64,000 nucleotides of DNA from Symsagittifera roscoffensis (Eukaryota; Xenacoelomorpha; Acoela; Convolutidae): assembly GCF_963678635.1 (NCBI RefSeq), contig NC_087063.1, positions 32,438,599 through 32,502,598 of the forward strand. Direction: 5' to 3'. Made by a program: the position numbers and the translations under genes. Shown here piece after piece: positions 1-10,013 of the stretch. The notes under the pieces were generated by a model. That model saw only the letters and a list, made by a program, of their open reading frames with translations, searched no databases and was not told where the DNA came from. How positions within the stretch are numbered: the first letter of the stretch is position 1; each line of letters starts with the position of its first letter.

Positions 1-421
1 TGCTTAAATGTTTTTGGTGGCAACAGGTATTTAATAGCCTCTATTTTCGAGAATTTCGGGGCGTAACCGTTTTCATCGATTTCGTACCCCAACCAGATTA
101 ACTTGTTAACTGAGAACTCACGTTTACTAAGTTTCAACGCCCATCCTTCTTCATTCAATCGATTCAAGACTCTTTCGACCAGTACATTATGATCCTCAAC
201 TCTTCCTTTAGTGACAACCAGTATATCATCAAGGTAACATATGTAAAGTAAAGTACAGTCCATCGCTTTCTGGAATTCCGTAGGCATATCCGTCAGTCCG
301 TAGAAACCAGTCTTGAATCGATATGTGCCTGTTGCCTCTCCACACAAAATACTAAAGTTACAATGACTACTGGTTAGCTCCGATAAAGGTAATTGACTGA
401 AAGCGTAATTTAAGGTCAAGA
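1..421 (-). pseudogene. Reverse transcriptase palm domain (Gypsy pol), partial
   Basis: An open minus-strand frame runs from about 421 to the window edge. It contains the RT palm: an NYAFSQLPL-like catalytic motif A, a GFYGLTDMP motif B, and YLDD (225-236), the YxDD site carrying two catalytic aspartates. Downstream is the WLGYEI-type region typical of the Gypsy RT thumb boundary. It is one frame away from the upstream RT piece at 416-931, so a frameshift separates the halves near 418. It would copy element RNA into DNA in the virus-like particle. The C-terminal part lies outside the window. Confidence 0.85.
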
Positions 422-931
422 GAAGTAAACCACACGTTCCCAGGTGTGTCTAGTGATGATTTGAGCCGCCGAGTCAATTAATTTATGCATATTAGGCATT
501 TGATATTTGTTTTGCCAGAATTTGGCATTCATGGGTTTAGCATTGAGTGCAAGTTTTATAGACCCGTCCTTTTTTGTTGTTAGTACTACAGGCGCGATGA
601 AATGATCCGTGGTACACTTTTTTAATTTTTCAATGTGCTTGTCTTTGATTAACTTTTTAATCTCAGCCGTGACTCGATCTTCTAAATGTATAGGGATTTT
701 TCGGCCTTTAACCTGTCTAGGCACCAAAGGGTCTTTAAAGTTTGTAAATACTTTATGATTTTTTGACCTCCCCAGCCTGCTGAACACATTAGGGTACCTT
801 TTGACAAAATAATCCCTCCAGAACTGTGAGGTCGGATCCAATTCCTGCTCTTCTCCCGCCAAGCTAAATTCCGCCGGTTTGCGTTGCACCGTTTCAATTC
901 CCAATTGCTCATGAAGGTTCAGCTCGAGCAA
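416..931 (-). pseudogene. Reverse transcriptase N-terminal (fingers) region, Gypsy pol
   Basis: This 171-residue open frame holds the RT fingers. A VPRQVKGRKIPIHLEDRV segment is followed by about 30 residues leading to the FIAPVVLTTKKDGSIKLALNAK block, which corresponds to the conserved 'SP.V.V.KKDGS.R.C.D' region; the usual motif Asp is Asn here. The frame stops at 416 just before the palm, which continues in another frame from 421. The first Met is probably internal, since pol is normally made as a gag-pol fusion and the frame overlaps the protease frame at 909-931. Confidence 0.75.
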
Positions 932-1175
932 ATTCCTTGTACCATTTTTGGAAAATTAAGAAACACGCATTGTTGATTTTCCATCCCTTCGACGTAATTG
1001 GGATTTCTAGTGATCCAAACAGTTTAATTTGTTTCTTATTATAATCAACATAAGTAACACTTAACGGATATCTCCCGACGTCCTCAAACTTAACGTTGGG
1101 AAGCCGCCTCATTAGTATTTCCGCCTTTTTCTTGTTCAAGAAAGACACGAGACTGCCAGTGTCCACCGTAGCATA
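909..1175 (-). pseudogene. Retroviral-type aspartic protease, Gypsy pol
   Basis: The frame reads ATVDTGSLVSF at its start; DTGS (1152-1163) is the catalytic Asp-Thr/Ser-Gly motif of retropepsins. The downstream part has the length and beta-strand-like pattern of a single retropepsin monomer. It lies between the CCHC gag and RT as expected for Ty3/Gypsy pol and overlaps the RT frame at its end. The gag frame at 1090-1899 overlaps it in another frame, which fits either programmed gag-pol frameshifting or decay. Confidence 0.7.
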
Positions 1176-1899
1176 GAAAAAAGAGTTCTACATTGTTAAT
1201 CTGTACAACGTCTAATGCCATGACTCCATATTCCGGCTCACTGTCACCGTTTACGTCAATTAGGTTGCACTCTTGACCGGAAGATACCTCCTCATGTTGT
1301 ACCATGTTAACACGTCGCCTCGTAGTGTTACACACCATAGCAAAATGGCCCTTCTTTTTACAAGCATTGCAAGTAGCTTCTCTGGCCGGACACGACCGGC
1401 GGTGTTTGAAGGAAAACGGGTTACCGCAAAAATAACACGGTTTATTTTGACTTTGACGTTGATTAGGGCGGTTGACACCTCCTCCAGGGCTGCTGGTTCC
1501 TTGATTCTTGAATTGCTGTGCTGACGAAGTCGGTTCCTGCTTGACTCGAATAGAGTTGGTATTGTGGGAAGAAGTGTTGTTATGCGGGAGTAGCTTCTGA
1601 AATTGTTCTGAGGTCTTAGCCTCTTTCTCATTCTCCAATGCCAATTGCAGCGTATCATCAAGATTACTCTTCGCTCTGATTAGTTGCCGCTGAACCTCCA
1701 CATCGAGAATGCGGCTAATGAACAAATCCTTCAACGTCGCCCTTTCCTGATCGAGCGGCCAATTACACAGTGCAGTTTGAGCGCTAAGTCGCGCATAGAA
1801 CGAGGAAAATGAATCATTATCCTGCATGAAAATTGTTTTATACAACTTGATTTTTCGACTTTGTAGTCCCGCTCTGCCTTGAAAAGATCTTCGCAACAT
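1090..1899 (-). pseudogene. Gag C-terminal half with CCHC zinc knuckles
   Basis: This 269-residue open frame has a helical SFYARLSAQTALCNW / RILDVEVQRQLIRAKSN segment like the C-terminal capsid region of Gypsy gag. Two cysteine clusters follow: an irregular CYFC...H...C and a canonical CNACKKKGHFAMVC (CX2CX4HX4C) nucleocapsid knuckle that binds element RNA. The first ~20 residues read another frame, since the gag N-terminal pieces are in different frames. The tail past the knuckle leads to the protease. Confidence 0.8.
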
Positions 1900-2373
1900 T
1901 TGTGAAAATCAATAAAAAGCAAGTATTGAGGTCCAGATGAGGGTAAGAATCCAAAACTTGTTTTTTTTCCTTCATTTCCCGGTGCGAAGAAGAGTCGGGA
2001 TTTCAAACGCGCCTCTGCCTCATGGTAACACAAGTTATGTCCAATGCGAGGCCCTTTCCTCCTCCTCTCTTGATTGTACTCGTCAATCCTTCTATTAGCT
2101 GCTGCGACACGAAGATTCCTAATGTCTATATCTGCTGCTTTTTTCATCAATCCCGGGAGCTTCAGGCTTCGGGTAAGGTTCATCAACTAACTCTGCAGGG
2201 GCAACGAGCACCTCCCCCGGTGAAATTATGTCTTTAAGACTAACGGCCAAGAAAAATTGTCCCACCCAAGTCTCCCAAATGAAAGCTTGCTTAACCGATG
2301 TTTTCGCCCAAAATGGTGGTATTCCGAGTTGGTCAGTCCTGTCTGCATTCACAGGAACTGCTGGCTGCGCCAT
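1731..2373 (-). pseudogene. Gag N-terminal pieces, frame-broken
   Basis: The frame at 2119-2373 begins with Met and reads IPPFWAK...FIWETWVGQFFLAVSL, close to the Trp-rich opening of many Gypsy gag proteins (P.F....W..W...F). A second frame (down to 1731, about 150 residues) continues with a basic helical stretch (EYNQERRRKGPRIGHNL). The two cannot be read as one protein without at least one frameshift near 2120-2150, and another near 1890 is needed to reach the knuckle-containing part. Identity rests on position and the Trp-rich start. Confidence 0.55.
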
Positions 2374-2400
2374 GAGATTTCCCTCAGTTGGAGTAGGGAA

Positions 2401-3040
2401 AACAGTTTTGTAAAAATCGAGTACTGAATTGAATATGATATATAAATAGGTAGAATTGAATAATGTATATAGAAATAACGATTCCAGATTGATTAGATTG
2501 TTTTATTAACATGAATGTTTTTATCGACTAGATTTCACACATTAGGCTTTCGCAACTGTCCGTTTCAGATTCTCAAGTGACAAACGATTTGGCTGGTGAG
2601 ATTTGTCCTTGAATCAATTTACTGCACTATAATTAGATAATTAAGACATAGTTATATAAGACATACATAAATAAATAGAATAGAATGAGGTACCGAAGGT
2701 CGCCTCATGACAGAGATTTAAGATCAATCTACTTCTGACAGATTCACGGATACGATTTTGAGCTAGCCATACTTTTTCTATAAGTGAAAGAAGGGGAATC
2801 ATGCAGTTTTCATGCAGTTTTTGAATGTATGGAATCTTTTTAACTACAAAAGTCAATTTTGGGTTCACGCTTCTAGAAAACGATCTCCATGTCCACGTTC
2901 TCATGTGAAATTTCCGTTGGACACTAAAGAACATCAATTTGATTTTTTGTTTCTCGACATTTTAGAATAATTTTATTGATGTTAAAGGATTCTTGTTAAT
3001 TAGAGAACGTGATCGAACGGAGAACTTGCGGGCAGTAAAA
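2401..3040. other. Spacer between two retroelements, no gene seen
   Basis: AT-rich sequence between the gag start of the degenerate Gypsy copy and the 3' LTR of the 17.8 kb element. It probably holds the leader or 5' LTR of the first element, but I found no second LTR copy in the window to prove this. A 98-residue frame at 2641-2937 (minus) has no recognisable feature and is likely chance. Confidence 0.5.
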
Positions 3041-3450
3041 TGAGTTAAGACCGAAGTGGTTAACTGATAGAGTAATTTCGGATAGGGTACACCGACTGCT
3101 CGTCACGCTATCTTTTTTTCGGCCGGATTGATTCGTGCAACTTCTTAGTCTAATACCGATCCTAATCTTACTCTTATATCTACTAGTCTCAGGGTGTTTA
3201 ACTAGTCTCTGCTAGGCTCAATAGATCTAGAGTATACTGGCTTATTGCGGCAGCTGAAGTTCTCTTGGAGAGGCAACTAATTTCTAAGTTAAATTCAAAT
3301 CTCTCTGGTGCTGAAATTACAAGTAATTTCAGCACTTACAAATAAGTGGGTTGTTATTTAGATGGATTATGATTGGTTAATATTAAATATTTTACAGTGG
3401 TAAAATATCTAATTCATCCAATAATGAAATGTAGTTTAGATCAGGTTCCA
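3041..3450 (-). repeat. 3' LTR of the 17.8 kb element
   Basis: 410 bp, TG...CA, direct repeat of 20470-20879 with about 97% identity by eye. It holds a perfect 13 bp inverted repeat with a 2-base loop at 3308-3335. The region beyond its right edge (minus-strand upstream) has a short purine-rich run, as expected before a 3' LTR. Confidence 0.93.
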
Positions 3451-3460
3451 CCCATCCGGG
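3451..3460 (-). other. Weak polypurine tract next to the 3' LTR
   Basis: Immediately upstream of the 3' LTR on the minus strand the sequence is CCCGGATGGG followed by the LTR start TGGAACC. The position is right for the plus-strand primer, but the tract is short and interrupted by a T, so it may be mutated. Confidence 0.35.
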
Positions 3461-5056
3461 TTTTACAGAGTTTTTTAGAACTATCTTTCCTCTGCAATTT
3501 GAAGGATGGATGATGAACGTTGGTATTTGGCGAACATCATTTTCTTATCCGAATCCTCTTGGAGAAGAACGTTCCAGGACGCTGGAATTATGGATAGGAA
3601 ATTGTTATGTCGTCATTCGACAACGACTGTGATCCCAAATGAAATCAATCCGATTTCGAAATGGTTTGCTATGACAGTTTTTTCTGTATTATGTAGAGAA
3701 CTTGTTTTGTGTGCAACCTCGTCTGGGAATGGCGTGAAGATCGTGTGTAGAAGGGATGCTTTGTAACTCGGATCTGCACGTATACTTGATCATCGAGGTG
3801 GTCATTGTTCTAGTTCAATGAAGTCCTTTTCTGCGAAGTCAAGTCGTACTCTAAATCCTTTGAGTTGTGATTGTGGACGGCATGTCGGTTGTGTTTCAGC
3901 CATTCTTTTGTTCGAGTGTGATGGGATCATCTAGTCTTTGGATGTTCGTCTTTGTTATTGTGTATGATCTAGATACTGCAAAGTATGATTTACATTTTAA
4001 AAAATTATGTTAATTCGGTTTTTTAATCATGATATTAGTTAGTTGTTTTCGCAAAAGCGTTTTGTTTTAGTTCGGTTATTTTGAAGAGTTACTCACCCTT
4101 GAGTACCTCTTATTAAAAATAGAAGTGTGGTCACAAAGCGTGGATGTAGCGCGGTGGGTTAGGCCGGCTATAGAGCATGCTCAGGACGTCCTCTCTGGTG
4201 GGTTAGGCCAGGAGTGGGAGTATGATTGCATGCTGTTTCTTTGAGAGGTACTGTTATGTGATAACGTTTTATGTTGGGTTTATGTTGGTCTTTCTTATGT
4301 TACTTTGGTTGTGTCCTTTTTTCAAAAATCAAATTGTTTTTGGTATGGGTTTGTCTTGCGACTTTTTTGTGTTTTATTATTTCTTTATTAGACTTTAAAA
4401 TAGTCTTCAAAAGAAAAAATTATCCACTTTTAAACTGGGTTAATCCGGTTTGGGTATCGTTGGTTGTCTTTTCTTAGTCATGCTGTTATTTTATGATTTG
4501 TGGTTTTTAGTAAGCTGCGTTGGTTAGTTTGGTTTAGTATATAATTCCTTTCCAACCGGGTTAAAGTAAAGTCTGAAACTTGTTATCGTGTGTTAGAGTT
4601 GTTTATAGTGAAAGCTTGAAACTTAAAATCATTATTTAAACAATTCTTCGTGGGCGAGCTGTGTGAGTTTGAACAGAATTCTTGTGCGAGTGAATGAAAA
4701 TATTGAAAAGGTTAGTACTGCTTTCTCATTTTATCAATTTTTTTGCCTTGAAATTGAATTTTACTGCGTTTTGGGGAAATTTGAAATTATAAATTTTCAT
4801 CGTATTTAATTTTATTGCTTCGTGGGGAAATAATTTATAAATGAAATTACTACGTTTGATATGAATTTTACTACATTATTTAGTGCAAGAAATTAATGAA
4901 TTTGAAGATAATTTAACAAATTTGTATTTTTATTTTATTTTTCTGTTTTGTTGGTGATCGTGGTGTGAAGACTAGAAATATAAATCAAACATTGATAAAA
5001 AATGGTTAGTACTAAATTAAATTTATAAGTTAAGAGTAATTCCAATTATACTTACC
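3451..5056 (-). other. 3' non-coding region of the 17.8 kb element
   Basis: About 1.6 kb between the last accessory frame and the 3' LTR. There is no convincing minus-strand frame. The 13-base sequence GGTGGGTTAGGCC occurs twice (4153-4165 and 4197-4209). The plus-strand frames at 3506-3766 and 4271-4477 run against the element and appear to be chance. Confidence 0.5.
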
Positions 5057-5611
5057 TTAATCTTCTGGAAAAAAGCCAAGTGGTAAGATGTCGTGTATCA
5101 TATCTGATGTTGTTAGTAATTTGGCTAGTATGCGTAGGATGTTTTTAGTTTGTAGCAGTGGCCAAAGCAATTGACGTGCTTTAATGGTGTTTAGTTCTTC
5201 GGTGCCTACTGCAAACTCGTAAGGTGTGTTTTGAATGAGGTTAGATATTTTATGATTATATTTAGTATTGTGAATGAATTCTATTATGGGTATTTCAACA
5301 GGCTGGATAAGTTCATGCGGGATAAGGAAGGGTCTGGATTCTTCGGCATTGAAGGTCTTCGTGATGGGACAGAATATATACATTTGGGTAACTGGGTCAT
5401 AGTTGCGGAAGATACCGTGGAGGTTAGTATCTTTGATGCAATATGTAAAATTAAGGAAAAATGGTGACGTGTACTTTGAGTTAAGAAACTGAAAACGATG
5501 GTGAGATTGTTCTGATGGGGTGTGTAAATCAAAATGATTTTGTATAAAACGATAGTATGTATATGTGTGCGTTTGTTTAGTGCGTATAATAATAACGTGG
5601 GAACAGTGCAA
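5057..5611 (-). CDS. Accessory ORF 3: 184-residue protein, unknown
   Basis: Starts with Met 32 bases after accessory ORF 2 ends. The product has a His/Tyr/Phe-rich N-terminal half with three spaced Cys (one in FTYCIKD, one in YIFCPIT) and a helical C-terminal half (ARQLLWPLLQTKNILRILAKLLTT) that could be an amphipathic helix. It is the last frame before the 3' LTR. Intact over 555 bases. No family recognised. Confidence 0.55.
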   Translation of the reverse strand: MHCSHVIIIRTKQTHTYTYYRFIQNHFDLHTPSEQSHHRFQFLNSKYTSPFFLNFTYCIKDTNLHGIFRNYDPVTQMYIFCPITKTFNAEESRPFLIPHELIQPVEIPIIEFIHNTKYNHKISNLIQNTPYEFAVGTEELNTIKARQLLWPLLQTKNILRILAKLLTTSDMIHDILPLGFFPED

Positions 5612-5643
5612 ATTGCGTTCCTGTGGTGAAAGAAAGTGAAAGG

Positions 5644-5970
5644 TTAGTGAGAATAACTGAAATTTATCATAAAAGCCCTCGTATGCTTGATATTAGCTAG
5701 TGATTCTGAAATAATGTTGTCATTCTTTCTATCAAAAATTTTAGTGTGAATACGTATGATGTTTTGATGAAAAACTTTTTCTGTTAGTTGCGGGTTTGCG
5801 AAGCGGTCTTCATCTAAAAATTGGTCTTGATTAGGTCGGATGATATTATGATCGTAATATTCTATTGCAAATTCGTTAGCTCGGGGTGCAGTTAAAGTTT
5901 TTAGTAACTTTTTATATCCAACGTAAGTAAATTGTCGAGGTGTTAGTGTTGTGGTGAGTCTGTATAACAT
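5644..5970 (-). CDS. Accessory ORF 2: 108-residue protein, unknown
   Basis: Starts with Met 35 bases after accessory ORF 1 ends. Compact, mixed charge, with aromatic residues (YVGYKKLLKTLTAPRANEFAIEYYDHNII), so it looks like a small folded protein rather than a disordered tail. No cysteine pair or known motif. Close packing with its neighbours suggests either a shared mRNA or pieces of one longer frame split by mutation. Confidence 0.5.
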   Translation of the reverse strand: MLYRLTTTLTPRQFTYVGYKKLLKTLTAPRANEFAIEYYDHNIIRPNQDQFLDEDRFANPQLTEKVFHQNIIRIHTKIFDRKNDNIISESLANIKHTRAFMINFSYSH

Positions 5971-6005
5971 GTCTTTGTTCTTTTCTATGCTGTCATGAGT
6001 TTTAG

Positions 6006-6869
6006 TTAGTGGTAGGCAAAGGGGTTAGTAAAATTAGAATAAGCTGTCCAATGAAGTATTGGTATTAAAACATGTTCATCTACAAAGTTGCGTGTGTCAT
6101 TAGTATCGTTAGGTGTGTTTAATGTATATTGCGGAAATGAGGGTAAGGTGATTTCAAGAAAATTTTTCGTGTTGGTGTGTTGCGAGTGATTAATATATTC
6201 GCGGGCTGTTCCGGGTTTGGTTGGGAATGGGTGATTTGGAAATTTTCTTTTAAAAGTGCGTTTAGCTCTGTGAGTGCTAGTTAGCGTTTCGGTGGATGTG
6301 GATGATTGTGCTAATGATGGAGTGTAAGCTGAGGAGAGTGTGGGAGTAGGTGGATTTGAGGATGTTATTGTGGATGATAGTTGATGTATTGAAAGGGTGT
6401 TGGGGTGTATTAATTGTTGTTGTAAAGTATTTATAAAAACATCAAGCTCCCGGGAAATTTGGGGGGTATCTGGGGAATTATTATATGATCTGTCGGAATG
6501 AAGTGGAGAATAGGTTGGGGTTACTTGGGAAGCGTAAGAAGGAGTGGAAATGGATGGGAGTGGATGATTAGATGGGATTGTTTGAAAAGGGGGTTTTGAA
6601 AAAACTGAGGAGTTGGTCTGGGTATAATTTGAAGGAGATGGTTTGGAGTCTGCAAATTCGTCGGGGGTTTCTACATTAGACTTATTAAATTGTGAGATAG
6701 AATATAAAACTGAAATATCTGAGTTAGTATCAGAATTCGTGCTTGATGATATATTAATAATCGGAAAACCGTGTGGTGGGAAAGCAAAAAGTGGTATGAT
6801 TGGGATTGGAGTTTGGAGGTTGGCTGGGTGGGAATTTGAGCGATGGAGGGATCCAAGTTGTCGGCTCAT
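6006..6869 (-). CDS. Accessory ORF 1: Ser/Thr/Pro-rich 287-residue protein
   Basis: Begins at an ATGA overlap with the previous frame, an arrangement used for coupled termination and reinitiation. The first ~200 residues are rich in Ser, Thr, Pro and Asn; a basic patch RAKRTFKRKF follows, then a more ordered end (FLEITLPSFPQYTL, VDEHVLIPILHW). The frame is intact over 864 bases in a copy that is broken elsewhere. No family recognised. The basic patch could be a nuclear localisation or nucleic-acid binding signal. Confidence 0.6.
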   Translation of the reverse strand: MSRQLGSLHRSNSHPANLQTPIPIIPLFAFPPHGFPIINISSSTNSDTNSDISVLYSISQFNKSNVETPDEFADSKPSPSNYTQTNSSVFSKPPFQTIPSNHPLPSISTPSYASQVTPTYSPLHSDRSYNNSPDTPQISRELDVFINTLQQQLIHPNTLSIHQLSSTITSSNPPTPTLSSAYTPSLAQSSTSTETLTSTHRAKRTFKRKFPNHPFPTKPGTAREYINHSQHTNTKNFLEITLPSFPQYTLNTPNDTNDTRNFVDEHVLIPILHWTAYSNFTNPFAYH

Positions 6870-7291
6870 CGTGGGCTAAAAAAATGATTATTTTGAGATT
6901 GAAAAGTGTTGGTGTGAGGTTGTTCTATAATTTGTTCATATGTATTATCATTTTGTGATTGATGTGTCATTATGTGTTGGATGGGACTTTGTGTTGCATT
7001 TGGTCTGAAATTTGGATTATGTGTGATTGCTGGGTTTCGAAAATTACGGGGATATAATGATAATGGATGGTTTTGTGGTAGGGCTGGTATCTGTGGTGCT
7101 GTAGGTGTTGTGTCTACATTATTATGTTCTTCATTATATGTGTTTGGTCTTGTGGATATTTTTGTATTATATTCTTTTATTTGTGCATCTAAAAATATTT
7201 TGTTTATTGATGATAAAAAATTCCAAAAAATCCTGCAAATAGTATACGTGCTACATGTGCTTGTCTGTTTACTTGTGTGTGTATAGCGCAT
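6866..7291 (-). CDS. Envelope C-terminal tail or separate Asn/Pro-rich ORF
   Basis: This frame overlaps the membrane-anchor frame at 7204-7291 in another phase. From about 7220 on it reads a polar sequence rich in Asn, Pro, Gln and Thr, as expected for a cytoplasmic tail after the anchor; a single frameshift in the overlap would join them. It ends with a TGA sharing bases with the ATG of the next frame (ATGA at 6866-6869). Confidence 0.45.
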   Translation of the reverse strand: MRYTHTSKQTSTCSTYTICRIFWNFLSSINKIFLDAQIKEYNTKISTRPNTYNEEHNNVDTTPTAPQIPALPQNHPLSLYPRNFRNPAITHNPNFRPNATQSPIQHIMTHQSQNDNTYEQIIEQPHTNTFQSQNNHFFSPR

Positions 7292-9434
7292 GTGTTATAG
7301 ATTCCTTTTAACAGTGAGAAAAGAAATCCTATAAAATTAAACATGGCGTATAAGGTAGTTAAATTTTCTAAGATGTAATAGGGCCATCCTAGAAAAGCTA
7401 GAATTTTGTTTTTTAATGTGACAAAACTGAAAATATTTATAGGTGAAATATCTTGTGGTCTGTATTTTTCACCGTTTAAAAATATGTAGTCTTTGATATC
7501 TTTAAAATATCCGCTATAATCTTGTGTATAAATGTCTGCGAATCCTGCGGTTTCGGCAAGTTTTCTTAAATTCTGGTCAATTGATTGTCTTTGTATTTTG
7601 TCCATTTGTGTTAATAATTCCTGAAATTGTTGTGTTCTAATATGATGTTGGATATCTGATTTAGAATATATTCCAATTGATTGTAAATCAATATTTGGAT
7701 TACAAGCAATAGCTCTGATGCTTTCGGGTGAAATTTTTTTGAGTGATTGCAATAATGTAGGTTATGGTGTAAGGAGATAGTTTTTATCTTCATCAGGAAT
7801 TAATTGTACTACATTGTGGCTGTTTTTTTGATCCACATGGGACTGCGGTATCCCAAAAATATGTTCGTCTTGAAAGTGTGTCGACAAAATGTACTTTGTT
7901 TTTATAAATTATAGGGATTCTTTTATAACAACGTTTGTCTTCAAAAACATATAGAGGTGATACTTTTTTTGGTACAAGTATAAAACCATAAAATGTTTCC
8001 TTCGTAATCTAGAAAATTTGATCTGTTTCCAGATAATAAGTATCCTGCGTAAGGTATTTTTAGTACTGCTAGTGCGAGTGATTGTAGGATTTGTGTTCTT
8101 TCCAATTCGCATAGTTGATGAAGTGTCTCTAATTCGGAGAGTGACATTTCTTCAAAAATTCGACTATTTGTGTAGTCTAAAATCTAAGTGGATATCATAA
8201 TGAAAATTACCAAAATAGGTGCTAATCATTAGTGATAGTTCTTGTAAGCGTGTGCTTTTACTGTCATGTGGTTTTAGTTTTCCAACAGGTTGACCTGTGC
8301 TTTTTTGAAAGTTAACTGGGATGTATGATGTTCCTTCATTTATAGGATGACTTGTGGCATAAGGATCAAGTTTTATTTTTCCAGTGGTCATGTCGAAACC
8401 TTTTTCGTATTCGACGAGTATTTCAGATTATTGTGTTTTATAAAGTGGATTTCTGTATTTACATGCAAATTCTGTTTCTTGATAGATTTGGAAACGTGTT
8501 AATTTATTTTCTAATCATGAACATTTTTAAAATCATTACTTTGTTTTCGGAATGGGTTTACTTGTTCGTATGGAATTGATTCTATAAAAAAGTTTTCATG
8601 AAATTTTATCATTCGAGCGTGTATTTTTGCTCCTTGGAACGTTGTGCATGTATCTTCGGGAAACCAAACAATTGTTGCTTGGGTCCTTGTTGTAGGCTCA
8701 CAATAACCTTGATCATTTTTGCAAGGTAATCTAATTCCTTGATAGATCATGGTGTTTTCAGTTAAATCTCGTGTGAGTTGTATTTTTTCAAGTTGTATTT
8801 TCTAATCGAAAAACATTATTTGTTGATATGCTTTATTTTTTGTGTCTGCTTTGCAGTTTGAGGGGTCATTTATTCCAATGTGTGGTATCCAGTGTTTATC
8901 GTGTATGTCATAAGTTAATCTTCCGTGTGCGCCGTTATATGGGTATTTTTCGTCTAATTTTATAATTTCTTGATATCGTTCAAGTTCTGCTTGATGTACA
9001 GAATCGGCAAAGACATGAAAATTTACTATTGTTCTGTCTGTGTTTTTATTTCTTGTTAGATTTAGTCTTGGTAATTCGTTTTTACAACCATCGTGATTTA
9101 GATGTAAAAGTCGTTCTATGTTACTTTGGTAAAACGATTCGCAGTCAAGTCGGTTTTTATTTCCGTTTGAAACTTGTGAACAATGTACTTTCTTTTCGGA
9201 AAATGGTGCTGTAAATTTATGTCCTGTGACTGTTGTTGCTCGGGCTTTTGAATACAGCGTTGCTATTACATTTGTAGTTTCTATAGCTTGTGGTTCTGTT
9301 TCGCATTGTGATACTTGATTTATTGCATATTTGTGTAGTGTTTTTTGTTCGTTTTCTTCACAATCATAGTGTGTTACTAATAAGTCCTGGGGTCCTGTGC
9401 GAGGAGAAGGATTTGTATTTTGGTCGGAAAAAAA
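7204..9434 (-). pseudogene. Envelope-like glycoprotein region, broken
   Basis: A frame open from 9434 to 8511 is interrupted only by TAG at 8802-8804. Its first part has many spaced Cys residues and looks like an ectodomain. More frames follow after shifts or stops near 8510 and 8430 and around 8160, 7910 and 7755. The last frame (7204-7752) ends with long hydrophobic stretches at about 7220-7440, fitting a membrane anchor. Position after integrase, Cys pattern and terminal anchor point to an envelope protein of the kind that lets Gypsy-type elements leave and enter cells. Which fusion-protein class it belongs to I cannot show; a class III fold of the chuvirus type is a weak guess, a baculovirus-F type is the other usual choice. 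At least four breaks mean no functional protein from this copy. Confidence 0.6.
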
Positions 9435-9485
9435 TTAGAAAAAAGATGTGTTGAAATGTTAATTTCTTTAGAATATAAATGTGTA

Positions 9486-10013
9486 TTATAATCCTGAGTA
9501 TAGGTTATAAAATGTTATGTAACCAAATGTGTTTTTCGTATATCTATCGTATTTGTATATTACTTCAGTGGTTATGAATGGTAGCGGTAGTGGTTGAGCT
9601 GTTATATTTGGTGGATTTAATGGGTAGGGGTGTTGAACAATATTATTAAGTTTGATTGTGATTTCAATTTTTAATTGGAGACTATTTTGTTGAAGTATTT
9701 GAATATTGTGTTCTCGAATATCTTCGTGGATATCTTGTCTGTATTGTAATCTATTGAGTGCCCAACTGTGGAGTCGGTTACTCTCTTAATGTTGTTCAAG
9801 TAATGGTGGGGGTGCTACGAATGTATTCCAATCTAGTGGTAAAGGGATATTTGTTGATGATTGTTCTCGATATCTAGCGTCGAGGTTATTTGGAAAATTT
9901 AAAGGGAAAAACGTCGGTGAACTTTGTCGTAATGATGGTGTTGACGGTAGTGATAATGTTTTTGGTAATGATGATAGTGTTGTATCCGTAGAAATATCTA
10001 TTGGATTATTCAC
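9486..10013 (-). pseudogene. Continuation frame with one in-frame stop
   Basis: Starts with Met at 10013 with a Ser/Thr/Pro/Leu-rich stretch, reaches TAA at 9786-9788, and continues open in the same phase (ESNRLHSWALNRLQYRQ) to 9486. The second part is a helical, Gln-rich segment that looks like genuine coding sequence, so the TAA is probably a nonsense mutation. It leads directly towards the Cys-bearing envelope-like region. Confidence 0.45.

Larger units (their letters stand above)
1..2400 (-). mobile_element. Ty3/Gypsy-type retrotransposon, partial and degenerate
   Basis: On the minus strand, gag, protease and reverse transcriptase follow each other in the order used by Ty3/Gypsy elements: gag from about 2373 to 1200, an aspartic protease DTGS motif at 1152-1163, and RT from 931 down to the window edge with YLDD at 225-236. 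The frames change several times (near 2150, 1890, 1160 and 418), so this is a decayed copy. RNase H, integrase and the 3' LTR would lie left of position 1. I could not recognise a 5' LTR or primer-binding site to the right of gag, so the right border is approximate. Confidence 0.85.
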
